A stretch of DNA of 64,000 nucleotides. Origin: Taxawa tesnikishii (nom. ined.) (lineage: Eukaryota; Ascomycota; Dothideomycetes; Dothideales). Below the pieces are notes generated by a model. The model was not told where the DNA came from. It did not search any database and saw only the letters and a list, made by a program, of their open reading frames with translations. This document shows positions 10,258-21,584 of the stretch, in pieces. Each line of letters opens with the position of its first letter. Within the stretch, counting starts at the first letter, position 1. A program made the translations under genes and the position numbers. The stretch is taken from assembly GCA_030247885.1 (NCBI GenBank), contig JAPDRO010000029.1:1-64000 (forward strand), read 5' to 3'.

Positions 10258-13200
10258 TTTCCTGTCCTAAGTTATATATACTATTTAATATCTATATATG
10301 CTTATTATATCCGCTCCTCTCTTTACTATATCCTATTATACTTCGATCTTATTATCGTCTTTACTTCGCTTTAATTTATCTTTAGACTATAAAGAGAATT
10401 TAAAGTCTATAGTACTAATTACTATCCTTACCTTAAACTTAGTATAGTAATATTTAAGTCCTAGATTATACTAGTATTAGTTATTTCGTTTTATATTTAA
10501 TAAATTAAAAGTAGACTCTAAAGTATAAATATATTTAACTCTATTATATCTTATATTTTATAGTAACTAATATAATAGTAAAGTAAATATAACGATTTAA
10601 GTCTATTATAAATCTTACTTATAACTAAGATATATTTTTAAATAGTAATTGTTTTTAATATACTCTTATAATAAAATTATTTAACCTTACTATAGTATAA
10701 ATAAGAGTATTTTTATCGTTAATAAATATAATAGGAACTTACTTACTTAATAAGTTAATAAACTTAGTACTTTATTTACTTCTTTTTATCTTAAGGGTTT
10801 ATAATATTAACTTTTCCTTTATACTTTAGTAAGTTATATAACTCTTAGTAAAGAATATTATAAAAGTTATATATATATTATTAGGAATAAATCGCGGTAC
10901 TTTAATCTAGCTCTTAAATCCTATTTATTATAAGCTCTATAATAATAATAAGTTATTTAAGAAGTCTAAATTACTATTTAAAATATTATAATTTAATAGA
11001 AGATAACTTATAACTTAAGTATAAAAAGAACGTAAATATTAAAAGTATTTATAAAGTCTCTACTTATACTAGACTTATATTAAGCTTTTAAGCGCTTTCT
11101 AATATAAGAGAGTTACTAAGACTACTAAAGAAAATAAAGTATAACTATTAAACTTAGTAAGTAAGAAGCTATTTTATAATAATTACTATAACTTATAATT
11201 AAGTTTAATAAATAGCGCTATTATAAGACTATAAGCTATTTGTTTAGTAAGTTAAAGATCCTTTAAATATTAATATTAAATATTTCTTATAACTCTTCTT
11301 TATTAAGATATTAGTTAACGTATTTTATTACTAAGTAGTTTACTATTACTAAGTAGTTTACCCTTATTAATATTATAACTATTATAAACTATTATAATAA
11401 TACCTTTATAATATAACGTATAATTAACTTATAATAAAAGTATATTATACTTTACTATTAAGGCTACTTAAGTAACCCTTCTTAATAATTAAAGATACGC
11501 GTCTAAGGTATTTAACGTCCTTCGAATAACTCTAAAATAATAACGTAATAAAGAGCTCGTATAACGCGACTATAAGCCTAACTTAAAGAAGCTATAAAAG
11601 ATAAAGGAAAAGGTAATAGTAATATATATACTCGAGTTAAACTTATAAGAAATAAGCGCTATAAAAACTATAGTAAAAGAAATAGCTAATAATTTACTAG
11701 CTATATATAGTAAAGGGCCTATTAGTAAGTACTAAGTAAATAGGTTTAAGATATATATTAAGGAAGTTAAGCTTCGACGTAGTTATTTATACGATTATTA
11801 GTAAGCCTTAAATAAAGACGTACGCGTTATAATGCCCTAGTTTAAGCTAATTAAAAGATAAAGGAAAAGTATAATATCTTAAATAAAGATATATATAACT
11901 TTAATAAGATAAGCTTTATAATAAGTATAATTAACGCTTAAATAGTCTTTATAGGCTCTAAGAAACGAAGTAATTTTAAAAGGTATAGCTAGGTAACTAG
12001 GAGTAAGTTATAATTATCTAAGGTATTTACGCTACTAGGTAGACTATCTTACTCTTTATTATCTTTAGCGGTAAAGTCCTTATATTAAGCTAGTACGTAA
12101 ACTTACCTTGTAATTAAGTACTTAAGACTAGCGCTAATAGCTAAATAATAAGTAAACTTACTTTAAAGTAATTAAAGTACTTTAATATATATATAAAGGT
12201 ATATTAAGTAAGTATATACTACCTACTAATTATAGACGACTATAAGAGTTATAATAGTTATAACTTCTATAACTATTATAAAGAATAAAAGATTATTATT
12301 CTTTATATACTCTTATACTTATTATACTTATTATAGCTACTTAATATAAATTATTTTGCTCCCTTAAAGTAAGTATATAACGCGGAGATTAATAGCTAGT
12401 TATAGTACTTTACTACGTAAGTTAAGAAAGAAGCCTTCTTACTAGCCTTTTATATCGCTTTTAATAAGGTAATTATAAAGGAAAATATCCTAGTAAACTT
12501 TAAAAGCGCTAGATTAATTCCCTATAACTTAGAGTAAGTACTATTAAAGCTTAACGTAGTACTTCGTACGCTAATACTGTACTATTAAAGGTTACTTCGT
12601 AAGAGTCTAAAATACTAGCTAATTTAAAGGAAATAAAGGCGTAAATAACGCTAGTTTATAAGCGTATATAACTATATAGGAATTCGCTTATCTCGCCTCT
12701 TTTATAAGTTATAAATTTACTTACTAAAAGTATAGCTATTATAAGTTATAAATTAGAGTTATAAATAAGGGAAATCGTAAGTCTTTAGAAGTCGATTAAA
12801 GTATTAATAAAGTAGCGTAGTTATAAAAGAAAGTATATTTAAATAAAGGAAAGTCTTATAGTAAGTAATATATAAGATTTAATAGCTAAAAAGGATAGTA
12901 ATAATAAGGAAGGTACTAAATAGCTTATAAAGAAAGTACGTATATAAAGGTATTATAAATATTATAGTAAGACTAGCTATAATACGCGTATTTATACTAT
13001 AGAAATAGTAGATCTAAATAATAGTAATACTTTTAAATAGTACTATAAACTAGAGTATATTTTTATATAATATTATAATATAAAAGTAATAGTTTATAAT
13101 AGTTATAATATTAGTAAGAGCAAACTACTTAGTAATAGTAGACTACTTAGTAATAAAATACGTTATAAGAGACTTAGACTTATAATTTAAAAAGGCTTAC

Positions 13201-13660
13201 TTAATTATAATAAACTAATTACTTTAGTAAATAATAACGTAGAATTTCTACTTTAAAGTCTATATAAATAATTAAGGTAAGCCTTATAAGTATACCTTTT
13301 AAGAGGATATAAAGTTATTAATTTATAGATTTATTTTATTAAGATTAATAAAAGAATAACCTTATAAAGATAGTTATAAATATAATATAAGATATATTAC
13401 GTCCGAATATAATTACGCTATTAGTAGTAAAACTTTAAGTTAATTTAAGGAAGTTATTAAGAATACTAAACTTAGTAGTCCTTAGCTTATAAGCTATAAG
13501 GTTAGTATTATTATTAAGCTTAGGAAAATAACTTCCGATAAGGTTACTATAAAAGTAATAAAGAGTCTCTTAGTTAATGCGATTAATACTAGCGTTAAAA
13601 CTACGAACGATATCTTACTATTATAAGCTTTATACTATATTATAGTAAGGTTTTAGTAGT
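10258..13660. other. RIP-mutated AT-rich block 1
   Basis: CA and TG almost vanish while TA is in great excess and CG remains common, the pattern left by RIP acting on CpA on both strands. There is hardly any ATG on either strand, which is why no open reading frame exists. It contains one delimited Fot1-like element; the flanks (10258-11317 and 13164-13660) are also RIP-mutated but I could not identify them. Both edges against normal sequence are sharp. Confidence 0.9.
11318..13163 (+). mobile_element. Fot1/pogo-type DNA transposon fossil (1,846 bp)
   Basis: Tc1/mariner-superfamily element of the fungal Fot1/pogo type, complete from end to end. Terminal inverted repeats of 42 bp with one mismatch (both begin ACGTATTTTATTACTAAGTA) lie at 11318-11359 and 13122-13163, flanked by the TA dinucleotide duplication expected for this superfamily. 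Each repeat contains ATTACTAAGTAGTTT-like sequence twice. Inside, on the + strand, the transposase is readable through RIP changes: codons at 11986-12024 run *-L-G-N-*-E-*-V-I-I-I-*-G, fitting the family signature PGNREWVT with Q, R and W codons turned to stops. Further on are segments resembling the TSHLLQPLD region. All changes fit C-to-T on either strand. The element is dead. A second copy of the same length lies at 49211-51056. Confidence 0.88.
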
Positions 13661-15467
13661 AGGACAAAAGGCTCGCTACTATGTACTCTATAAATTCGTT
13701 TTTGCAACTATAATAGGAGCTTTAGCTAATAGGGATAAGATTAGTACGGACATCGTCTTACTTGTAGATAGAGTTGAAGACTTTCTATGTACAATAGCAT
13801 ACAATTGTTACCTCGCTAGTTACTTGCCTCTCGCACGTGGTAAGCGTTTCGGAGAGATAGTGACATACAGTAATCGGGGTAAGATATTAATCGAGGGTGT
13901 TCCAAGATTTGTGTTACGAAGCGCTATGCATTCTGGAACGAGACTCGTTGGAAAATGGCTACTACTTTGGCTGCAGCCGTTCGACTGAGCGGTGGGAAAA
14001 AACCCGTCGAACGGCTTGGTTGTAACAAGCACCGCGGGTCCTGCGGATCCAGATGCATTGAGACCCTGTAGATGCAGATCACACGACTAGGCGCAAGGCT
14101 GTAGTGGATCGGCTGCCTCAAAAGCCACCCCTAAACCAAGTGGGCCCTCGACATGCGGGGAACATATGCAACCTTTTATACCCACGAATTTCATGCTAAA
14201 GCAGCGTCTCGGGATCGGACTAGGCGCAGCAGCCGCAGTGACTTACGGATCTGGTATGAGAATCTTACGAACGATGCAAGGTTGCCTTCAATCTTATAGC
14301 GAATCCTTTCAGCCAGAGTATTGGCGTTGGCGTGACACTACACCTTGACAGTACATGCCGAGATTATCTATATTGGCGAATCGTAAAGACCTTCAAGGGT
14401 GTCCGGACTCCTCCAACGTGTTCCTTGTATCGCCCCTATCAATAAGTAGGGACCTCTTGTTCGGCTCGGTCACGGATTCGTCCGCATCCCTAACACCGAT
14501 GACCGCGACGATTGTCTCTCTCTCCCTCTCGTTATCAACTTCACTTATGCGTACTGCAGATAGGAGGTTCAACTGCGTTCAGTTGTTTTGGACATGTCCT
14601 AGACCGTGTGACTGGTAGACTGATTGAGACAAGAAACAAATGAAGAAGTCCAAACCTAATCATCTTCGAAAGACATTCGAGCATGGCGTTAAGCGCCCAT
14701 GTACAGGGAGTTGCAGCTGAGGTTGCGTTGCTATACCATTGGTTGCACGCTGCGTCTTAGTTTGGAACTATGCAGTATGTACCTGAACGCTGCCTGCTGT
14801 CCTCTCTCCTCTACTGCGGACAACCCTGCATCACGAGTACAGGCTCGAGACTCACCAGGTCAATCATATCCGCCCCTCCCCACTCGAGCGCGACATTACC
14901 TATCGAGATCCAGAGTGCGGGAGTACAAGGGTCGTGACGGTCCAGAGGCGGTACGTGGAGCTCGATGACGTATCAACATACAGCGGGGGTGCTCAACTGG
15001 CCGTCGGATGGATGTTGAGGGTCCTGGCCGCAAGACCATGTCATAGCACGGTCTCAAGCATAAAGCAGGTACTCATGCCCGAATATGGTCATAGTACCGA
15101 CTGCTTCTTCGGAGAGACCTCTGTGCGCTAGACGGCCTATGTTAAACACCTATGCGATAGATCCGTGAACTAGGCCAGCCACTGCGATTAGGTTCTAATC
15201 CCTTCCAGGTAGATGTATTGGTTGAACGATGTCATCTCATCCACGCGGCCAGCATCGTACAGGACGTGCTTGAGCGACACAAAGCATTCGCACGATGGCT
15301 CGCTCGGGAATTCAACGAGCTGCAACATAGTGACTCAGCAACTGCGTCCGTCGACGCTCCGCGCCGCCTCCATTCGTGTGGAGCTCTGATCATGACGACC
15401 AGTTACGAACGTTCCTAGACAATACGTATTAGCCGGTGTATCCGGCAGCAACAGACCTTCTTCTTCT
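13661..15467. other. Gene-free stretch of normal composition
   Basis: Not RIP-mutated, but only short unsupported frames (60-89 codons) occur on either strand. It lies downstream of the polyketide synthase relic, where the product-template, ACP and terminal domains of an intact non-reducing PKS would be expected; I see none of them. One strong hairpin at 13975-14016 is listed separately. Confidence 0.6.
13975..14016. repeat. 11-bp perfect inverted repeat with 20-base loop
   Basis: AGCCGTTCGAC (13975-13985) pairs exactly with GTCGAACGGCT (14006-14016). The loop contains GGGAAAAAACCC, which could extend the stem. No gene is adjacent. It could be a transposon end pair, an RNA hairpin or chance. 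Confidence 0.8.
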
Positions 15468-15799
15468 TCACTGACCTGCACCTGCAGTCGCCGTCTTGCC
15501 ATCTCCGAACGTCATCGTTACAAACTCGTCGCCCTTTTCAATCATGTCAAGCCACTTCTGGAACTCGACAACACCCTCGGGCAGCAATTTGACCATCTGA
15601 TCCAGGGAACGCGCGTGATGGCAGCCATCAAAGCTTGTATCGCCCGCATAAAGTCGGAACAGCTCCTTCTCCGTAGTGTCGTTAGGTTCGTCACTCTGCC
15701 GGTTGTACCCGTCGACAGAGGTATAGTATTGGCTAGGGTTCTTGTGCTCTGTCAAAAAATTGACCCGAAGACCGCCAACCTGGCTGAAACAGTCACTCA

Positions 15800-16905
15800 A
15801 TGGTGTGTCAAGCCATGTTTTCCCGGTATATGACTTTTGTACACGGCTGAATTGGTAAGATGGCAGCATCAGGGTCTCGTGTTCGAACGTCTGCAACAGG
15901 TGATTTGGCCAGAACGATATTGGCAATCCTTGTTTCCACAATGACATCGAGGCATCTACAAGTCCCGGAAGACCTCTGTCGTTCGTTAGGTTGAGTGCTT
16001 GGAAGTAACGTAAATCAGGCGACGGTTGTCCTGCGAGGGCACGGCTTGCCATGACGGTGACTGTCGAGCTAGAACCAACCTCGAGAAAGATCGCCGATGG
16101 GTAACGTTTGACAAGACGACTGATGAACCGGGCTCCTCATATGGTCTGCCACAAACCTTGAGTTCAACTCGTCGTTGGAGTACATCTCGCTCGCTCGCTC
16201 CAATGAAATTAGAGGTTCGCTATAATTCAAGGCTTTACCGATCTGCTCTAGATCATCGCAAAGCGGATCTACCAGAGATAAGTGGAAGGCATTAGAACCT
16301 TTGAGCTTCTTGCTCCGGATATGCGCAAACTTCTGACTCGTGGGAATCATCTCAGCGACAGCATTTATCGAACCGGGCGAGCCCGCCAGTGTGAAGCCGT
16401 GCGGACTATTATAACATGCAATGCCCGCTGAGTCAGATCCACCGTACGCCCGATTAGCATGAATCAGGAGCTCGTTCACAAGCGGTCCGTCTGCCTCGAT
16501 GGCCATCATGAGTTCCGGATCTGAACCCCAAGCGTCGCGCACCAGTCGTGCACGGCCGGCGACGAGCTTGTGGGTATCCTTCAGGCTGAGCACGCCAAAC
16601 ACACATAGCGCCGTGATTTCCCAAATCTGTGGCCTAAGACGGCAGCGACTCTGGGCAACATGCCACAATCCATCCAACTTTTCGCGCATGCATACTGCAT
16701 GGCAAAAAGCATCGTCTGCAGCCTGACCCGATCTCGCACAGGCATCCGGGAGAATATGTCGAGATAAACACCGCCTAGACCTAGCGATTGCATCACGGCA
16801 CTGCATTTGTCCAAGTGATGGCGCAGAATCGAGACGCTGTCGTAAAGCTTACGGTCGAGCCCTACGAAGGCAGAGACTTGGCCGCCGAAGCAAAGGATGA
16901 CAGGT
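15800..16905 (-). pseudogene. PKS relic: malonyl-acyltransferase segment
   Basis: AT domain beginning [13 protein letters not shown] and running through [31 protein letters not shown] and [14 protein letters not shown] to ISFWPNH and LPSYQFSR. The nucleophile motif GHSxG reads GHRFG: the Ser codon is AGA at 16626-16628 (minus strand), and a one-base loss directly after it shifts the frame. A second shift lies near 16130. Downstream (15468-15800) is a tail with no recognisable product-template domain. The domain would normally select malonyl-CoA; here it cannot. Confidence 0.85.
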
Positions 16906-17099
16906 CGTTGATTGGGAAGACTGACGGCCCCCAGTCGAAATCTCTGGGTGTAGATGCAATTTGGGATAGTTTGTCTTGCAGCTCTGGCGTAGAAGTGCAG
17001 TTGAAGGTGAATGCTTGGTAGAGAGCATGGTTGCTTTGACGGTTCAGATTGTGAGAGGTATCCGCCAGCGCGACCTTCGGTCGAGAGGTAGGGTCATTC

Positions 17100-18255
17100 C
17101 AGACCTTTGGTCGAATATGGAGATTGGGTTACGACCATCGATGCATTGGTCCCACTAGCGCCATGAAGGTTGGTCAATGCGACCTTGTGCTCATATCGAT
17201 GGGCGTTCTGGTGATATGGTGAACCATTACAGTGAAGTTCGCCTGAGGCGGAAGAAGCTGTCGTGCATCATAGCGATGATCTCGATCAGGAGATAACACC
17301 AGTCGCCCGCAGGGGTTTCGGTGCCGTGGGCTTCCACAACCGAAACCTCACCGGGTGTGAAGTTCGCCTGCTGGACGACGTTAAAGAACAAGTGCGATAA
17401 GGATAGCGCATTGGGAACAAAGAGCGGAGTGCAGTTCTGATTCTGAAAAACGGCAGTACTGGCAATGCGGCGGAAGATGTGATTGCCATCAGCAATTGCG
17501 TCCGACATCCTCTTTGAAAAGACACATCCAATGCCTCCAGCTCGACAATACCCATCGGCGTTGTCGTCGAAGGGCTTGCAATGACCTGAAAGACTGAGAA
17601 AAGTGGCACCAGCCAAATTCTGGAACCAAAAAAGTTGGTCACAGTGGCAACTCCACCGGCCAACGCGGGCGGTACACTCACCGGCGAGCAGGTTGCGACA
17701 CGTGGTGTGAATGGCAACAGTCGACGCAGAGCAGGCCGTATCAAATGTTATGGATGGACCTGTCCAACCAAAGTGATGCGACACTTTGCCTGTGATGAAG
17801 CTCTTGAGGTTGCCCGTGGCGGTGAAAGCGCCAGGGCTGTGGGACGCTGCGTGATGCTCGTAATTGTTCGCGCAAGCACCCAACTAGATGCCCACGTGGT
17901 TCTTGTCGCAGCTATTGCTGCTTTCGTTCGTCTCGTTTGAGATATCCCGATTGCTCAACGGCCTGGTAGGCCGCCTGCATAGGCAGACGCTGCAGTGGGT
18001 CCATGGCCGCCGACTCGCGAGGGCTGCGCTTGAAGAACTTGCGGTCGAAAGCATCCTGGTCGCGGATGAAGTTGCAATACCACTGTCGCGATGAATCCTT
18101 GTCTCCCTCGCGAAAGAAGGTATCAGTCACGAGCCGACCTGGTGTAACGGCCTCGTGCTAGGACTGTCCACTTCGTAGCATGGATGAAAACTCGTTCATG
18201 CCATCGGCCCCAGTGACCTTGATGGACACGCCCACCACCGTAATCTCATCGTTGT
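17100..18255 (-). pseudogene. PKS relic: ketosynthase segment
   Basis: KS domain in pieces. It begins DEITVVGVSIKV, continues [24 protein letters not shown] without its normal flow because of TAG at 18158-18160, and ends LHGASGTNASMVVTQ. The active-site Cys (DTACSAS) and the first conserved His ([12 protein letters not shown]) are present. After GD the sequence jumps to IIAMMHDSF and then the PPQANF region, so the stretch that normally carries the second catalytic His is deleted. A +1/-1 pair of shifts scrambles about 14 residues between ECTA and LFWFQNLAG, another shift precedes NHVG, and TAG lies at 17884-17886. Non-functional. Confidence 0.85.
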
Positions 18256-18280
18256 CGCCGGCTCCATGGTGATTATATGG

Positions 18281-19372
18281 TTAGTGAGTTTGCTGTTTGG
18301 CCGTTTTTGGCTTGGGATTGACGATGTGAGGCACATGGGAGGACACATCGGAATCACGATGCGTGAAGTCCAGCATACTCGGCCCGAGCTTACGGTCGAG
18401 CGAGGGTGGCACGCAGCGGTCCGGTCCGAAAGATATGATGTGACCCTCACCGTCAGGTCCGGCGGCTGGAAATGAAACCTTGGCGAGAGTGGGGAATCGT
18501 CTGCACTGATCCACAAGGATTGCATGGAGAGCGATGGCGTGGAGTTTGTTGCCTTTGTTGTTGGAATCGCCCGACCAGATACTTGCACTGAGGTCAATGG
18601 GTTTGCCATTGCCTTCGTTCGTATAGCTCGGAAAGATGATGCCTTGCGGGAATTGTAGGTCGGGCACACAGTCACACATCTCAACCAAACTGGCGGCAAC
18701 GCGACTCGTTTCCGGATCAGGGTAGTGGAAACGACCTCCAAGCTCGACATCTGCGACCGTTATGCCGGCAGTCCGCAGCTGGTGTACAAGCTGTGCAGCT
18801 TTGTGCTCCAATGTTGCAATGGTCGCTCGAGCCTCGTCATACACATCTGACGCATAGGTGTCGGGAAAGAGGCCTTCGACGACTTGGCTCACGACCTCTG
18901 CCTCCTGTTCATTGCGCCATGCGGTCGCGAATGACTGCGATTTCCCGTGGCCGAGCCTTTTACGTGGCGCTTCCTGGCTGTCCACTACGGCTCCAACACG
19001 CATGGCCAATCTGACGGCCACGGCACTGTATCTCTGCAGATCGTTCTTGTTTCGAGAGGTAGACACGGCGAACGCACTCAGCAGCCCGGTGCAGAAGCCG
19101 AGCGTCTGGCTGGAAGTCCTTCCGGCCAGATGCCGAGCGAAGAGTTCGGCTTGCCGATCAGCAGCGCTTGCGCAAGTGCTCCGGTCCTCCACCCGCTCTC
19201 GGCAATGTGCGAGGTATCGCCAATATTGGGTCAATTGTGTGAGTACAACCAGTGGTTGCAATATGTTCACGGATCTGCAGACGACGACTACTCTGCCCGC
19301 TGGCAATGTCTTCACGTTCAAGATGAGAGCCATGTCAGTGAGACAATGTCCGATTGCATCGTCATAGCACAT
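18281..19372 (-). pseudogene. PKS relic: SAT domain segment
   Basis: Longest intact frame of the relic, 363 codons. It contains PLVVLTQLTQYWRYL, then LGFCTGLLSAFAVS, whose GFCTG carries the nucleophilic Cys of SAT domains. Next comes GGRFHYPD, matching the region of the catalytic His, and finally ISFGPDRCVPPSL, the conserved SAT end. In the family this domain loads the starter acyl group onto the ACP. The first part of the domain upstream of PLVVL is poorly conserved and the true start is lost. Both catalytic residues remain, so this part decayed least or latest. An in-frame TAA follows in the linker to KS. Confidence 0.85.
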
Positions 19373-19792
19373 AGGGAATCGTCGTGAATGCCTGTCACTC
19401 GGAATTTAGGCCGAGTTCTCGACCCGGCCAAGTTCCCCGCCTTTTCACGGCAGACAAAGCAGAGCTCTGCATGAACGCCTCGCGACGAGTTCATGTAGCT
19501 TCCAAAGCCATGGCGTTCAGTGGCTAAGCTGAGCCGAGACAAGTTACGAGCAGCGTGCAAGGTCATGCATTGCAGAGTGCATGCAAAGGCTTAGCCTTCT
19601 CGCGCAATGGACAATTTCAGCTTCCATGCCCTCTAAGCAAGAACAGAGAGATGTCCTACTCTCGTCCTTCTTCTCTTAACGACCTTTGTCCTGATAACAC
19701 CGCACCAGTAAGCGAAATCACTCAGGATTGATTCCATGTACTCTTGGAGCACAGGTTGATTAATCAGACATCGACTCCATTCACTGTTCAAC
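19373..19792. promoter_or_regulatory. 5' flank of the zincin-lectin gene
   Basis: No gene supported. Pyrimidine-rich tracts at about 19650-19690 (CTCGTCCTTCTTCTC) precede the start codon at 19793, as is common in fungal promoters. No clear TATA box. Confidence 0.4.
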
Positions 19793-21468
19793 ATGGGCGC
19801 AGATACAGCAATCTACGTGCACAAGGCCCCAGTGTTTCTCTGCGCTCCTGCCAACATCGAAAACAGCAGCCAGCAAGTCAAGGACACATTCAAGGACGGC
19901 TCCAACGCCATAGTCCCGTGGCCGTACTGGACTAAGCTTCGCTTCAAAGTCCTCACCGGACAGTCATACGACCCCGTCGTGCTTCAGATCATTCAAGCCA
20001 AGACCTCGGAATGGATGGCGCTGCTAAACCCACCATTGAGCGTGGAGTGGGTGGCACACAATGCGGACGCCGAGATCCGCATCTCTTTCCGCAGCGACAT
20101 CCCTAGCTGGAGCTGCATGGGTCCACGAGCGCTGAAGTACGACCAGACGCAGCCCACCATGAACTTCAATTTTGGCGGCTGGGCTAGTGACCGCAAAGTA
20201 GTCTACCCGCCTCGTCAAATCGGGCGCATCGCCTCGCATCTCGTGGGCCACGCTCTCGGCTTGTAAGCCCTTGTCTTGAGGCTTCCCATTCTTGCTCCTT
20301 CGCGCTTACACACGCATGCATAGGCCCCATGCTGAAAGCAAATGGATCGCCAAGTGGGACGAGGCGAAAGTCAAGGCCCAACTCGGTGAAACGGCGCAGA
20401 AGCTCATCAGCCAAGACAGAGGCGGCTTTGCCAACCCGGCCGGCTCGATCATGCACTTCGATCTGCCTGCGGCGCTGAGCAGCACGCCGACCGTCGATGA
20501 CCGGCAGGGAGCGTTGGGCATTGACAAAGCGGCGAAGGAGCAATTGCAACGGGTGTACATTCGACCTCGCGACGTCGCCTACACGCAGATCGAGGCGGAC
20601 CAAGTTGGCATCAGATGGATCGGGTCGATCAAAAACACGCGCAGCGGGTCGTCGAGACGTCCAAAACGACCAAAGGCATCCTCGCCCTCAACAAGATCGA
20701 TTTCGGGCTGTCCGCAAATTGGCGCATCAGATCGCAGTTTGACAACGTCCGCGGCGGAGCTGGGTATACCGTGACAGTGGACAGCTGGGACGACACCGTC
20801 ATCGACTCGGCGTCGTGCGACGCCTTGACCTTCGACGATGCCGACAAGCGCGTGCAGTCCGGCTTCGTCAGCTACCTGGAAGACTCCAAAACCCCAATGG
20901 CGAGTGGGGCAAGATGCGCACGCGGACCGTCCAGTTTCCGACCGCCTACGACAAGACGCCCGAGGTCGTCGTCTTCATCTACGGATTCGACGTTGGTAGG
21001 GTGAAAAACCTCCGCGTCAAGGCGCTTGTCACTCGGACGGACAAGAACGGATTCGACGTCGAGATGGGCTCGTGGGCCGGTCAGTTCTCATCCTAGCGCC
21101 GTGGAGCGCACCGCTCTTCGCACGCACTTGTGCTGACATTGCATACAGATACGCTGCTGTACGACGTCCGTGTCTTCTGGCTGGCTCATCATGCCGATGA
21201 TGCCACGTTTCGATCCGGGACGGTTGCAACCAACGACGGGAGCAAACCGGAGAAGGTGATGTCGGTCACGTTCAAGTCGCCCATGTTAAGCCGCCCTCGA
21301 GTCATTTTCCGGGGCCTGAACTTCATCGACCTGGGCAACGACCAGAACCCTCGCGCTAGTTTCGAGGTTCCGACATGGAATGAAGCAGGGTTTCAGGCCA
21401 GGTTCGCCACGTGGGGTGGGAATAACAGGTTCTTCGACCTTGCAGGCTCTTATTTGGCGATATTGTGA
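19793..21468 (+). CDS. Astacin-like zincin with H-type lectin modules
   Basis: About 515 aa, no signal peptide. Residues about 1-250 form an astacin/M12-like metallopeptidase fold: ADAEIRISF, TMNFNFGGW, the zinc site HLVGHALGLPH (split by an intron), and a Met-turn GSIMHFDLP. The usual HExxH Glu is Leu, while all three His ligands are kept, so it probably binds zinc without normal proteolysis. The remainder holds two H-type lectin modules (VQFPTAYDKTPEVVVFIYGF...GSWADTLLYDVRVFWLAH, and VTFKSPMLSRPRVIF...ARFATWGG) preceded by the end of a third (VTVDSWDDTVIDSAS). Two introns are clear: 20263-20323 (GTAAGC...TAG) and 21080-21148 (GTCAGT, GCTGAC branch, CAG). One-base losses in A runs at 20631-20635 and 20888-20891 shift the frame; allowing for them gives exactly 516 codons. 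It ends 116 bp from the stop of the convergent LamG gene. Family match is strong; a carbohydrate-binding role is inferred. Confidence 0.85.
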
Positions 21469-21584
21469 GGAGACGCGGGTACACGTAAAATTTGTATTCA
21501 AGTCACATTCCACAGTATTCTCCCATCAATTTAAGACAAAGAGACATGCATGCCTAAAGACTCGTCGTCGCAGGGACAAGGCGC
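21469..21584. terminator. Convergent 3' intergenic spacer
   Basis: Only 116 bp separate the stop codons of the two convergent lectin genes, so they must share or overlap 3' UTRs and polyadenylation signals. No specific signal is identified. Confidence 0.4.

Larger units (their letters stand above)
15468..19372 (-). pseudogene. Non-reducing polyketide synthase relic (SAT-KS-AT)
   Basis: Remains of a type I iterative non-reducing PKS, read on the minus strand in the order starter-unit transacylase (SAT), ketosynthase, acyltransferase. Product-template, ACP and releasing domains are absent, so at most the first half survives. Lesions are of several kinds: in-frame stops at 18158-18160 (Gln to TAG) and 17884-17886, frame changes in KS and AT, loss of an internal KS segment with its conserved His motif, and replacement of the AT nucleophile Ser by Arg. 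The KS wording ([27 protein letters not shown]) resembles the branch of non-reducing PKSs that often carry a methyltransferase, but that placement is from memory. No tailoring genes of a biosynthetic cluster flank it. It sits in normal-composition DNA, so decay was not by RIP. Confidence 0.9.

Noticed and set aside
13820-15418. Several 60-89 codon frames on both strands
   Set aside because: Unrelated to one another, no recognisable protein, no intron signals joining them.
15468-19372. Reading the PKS locus as an intact gene with introns
   Set aside because: In-frame stops, a missing KS segment and the Ser to Arg change in the AT nucleophile motif cannot be explained by splicing.
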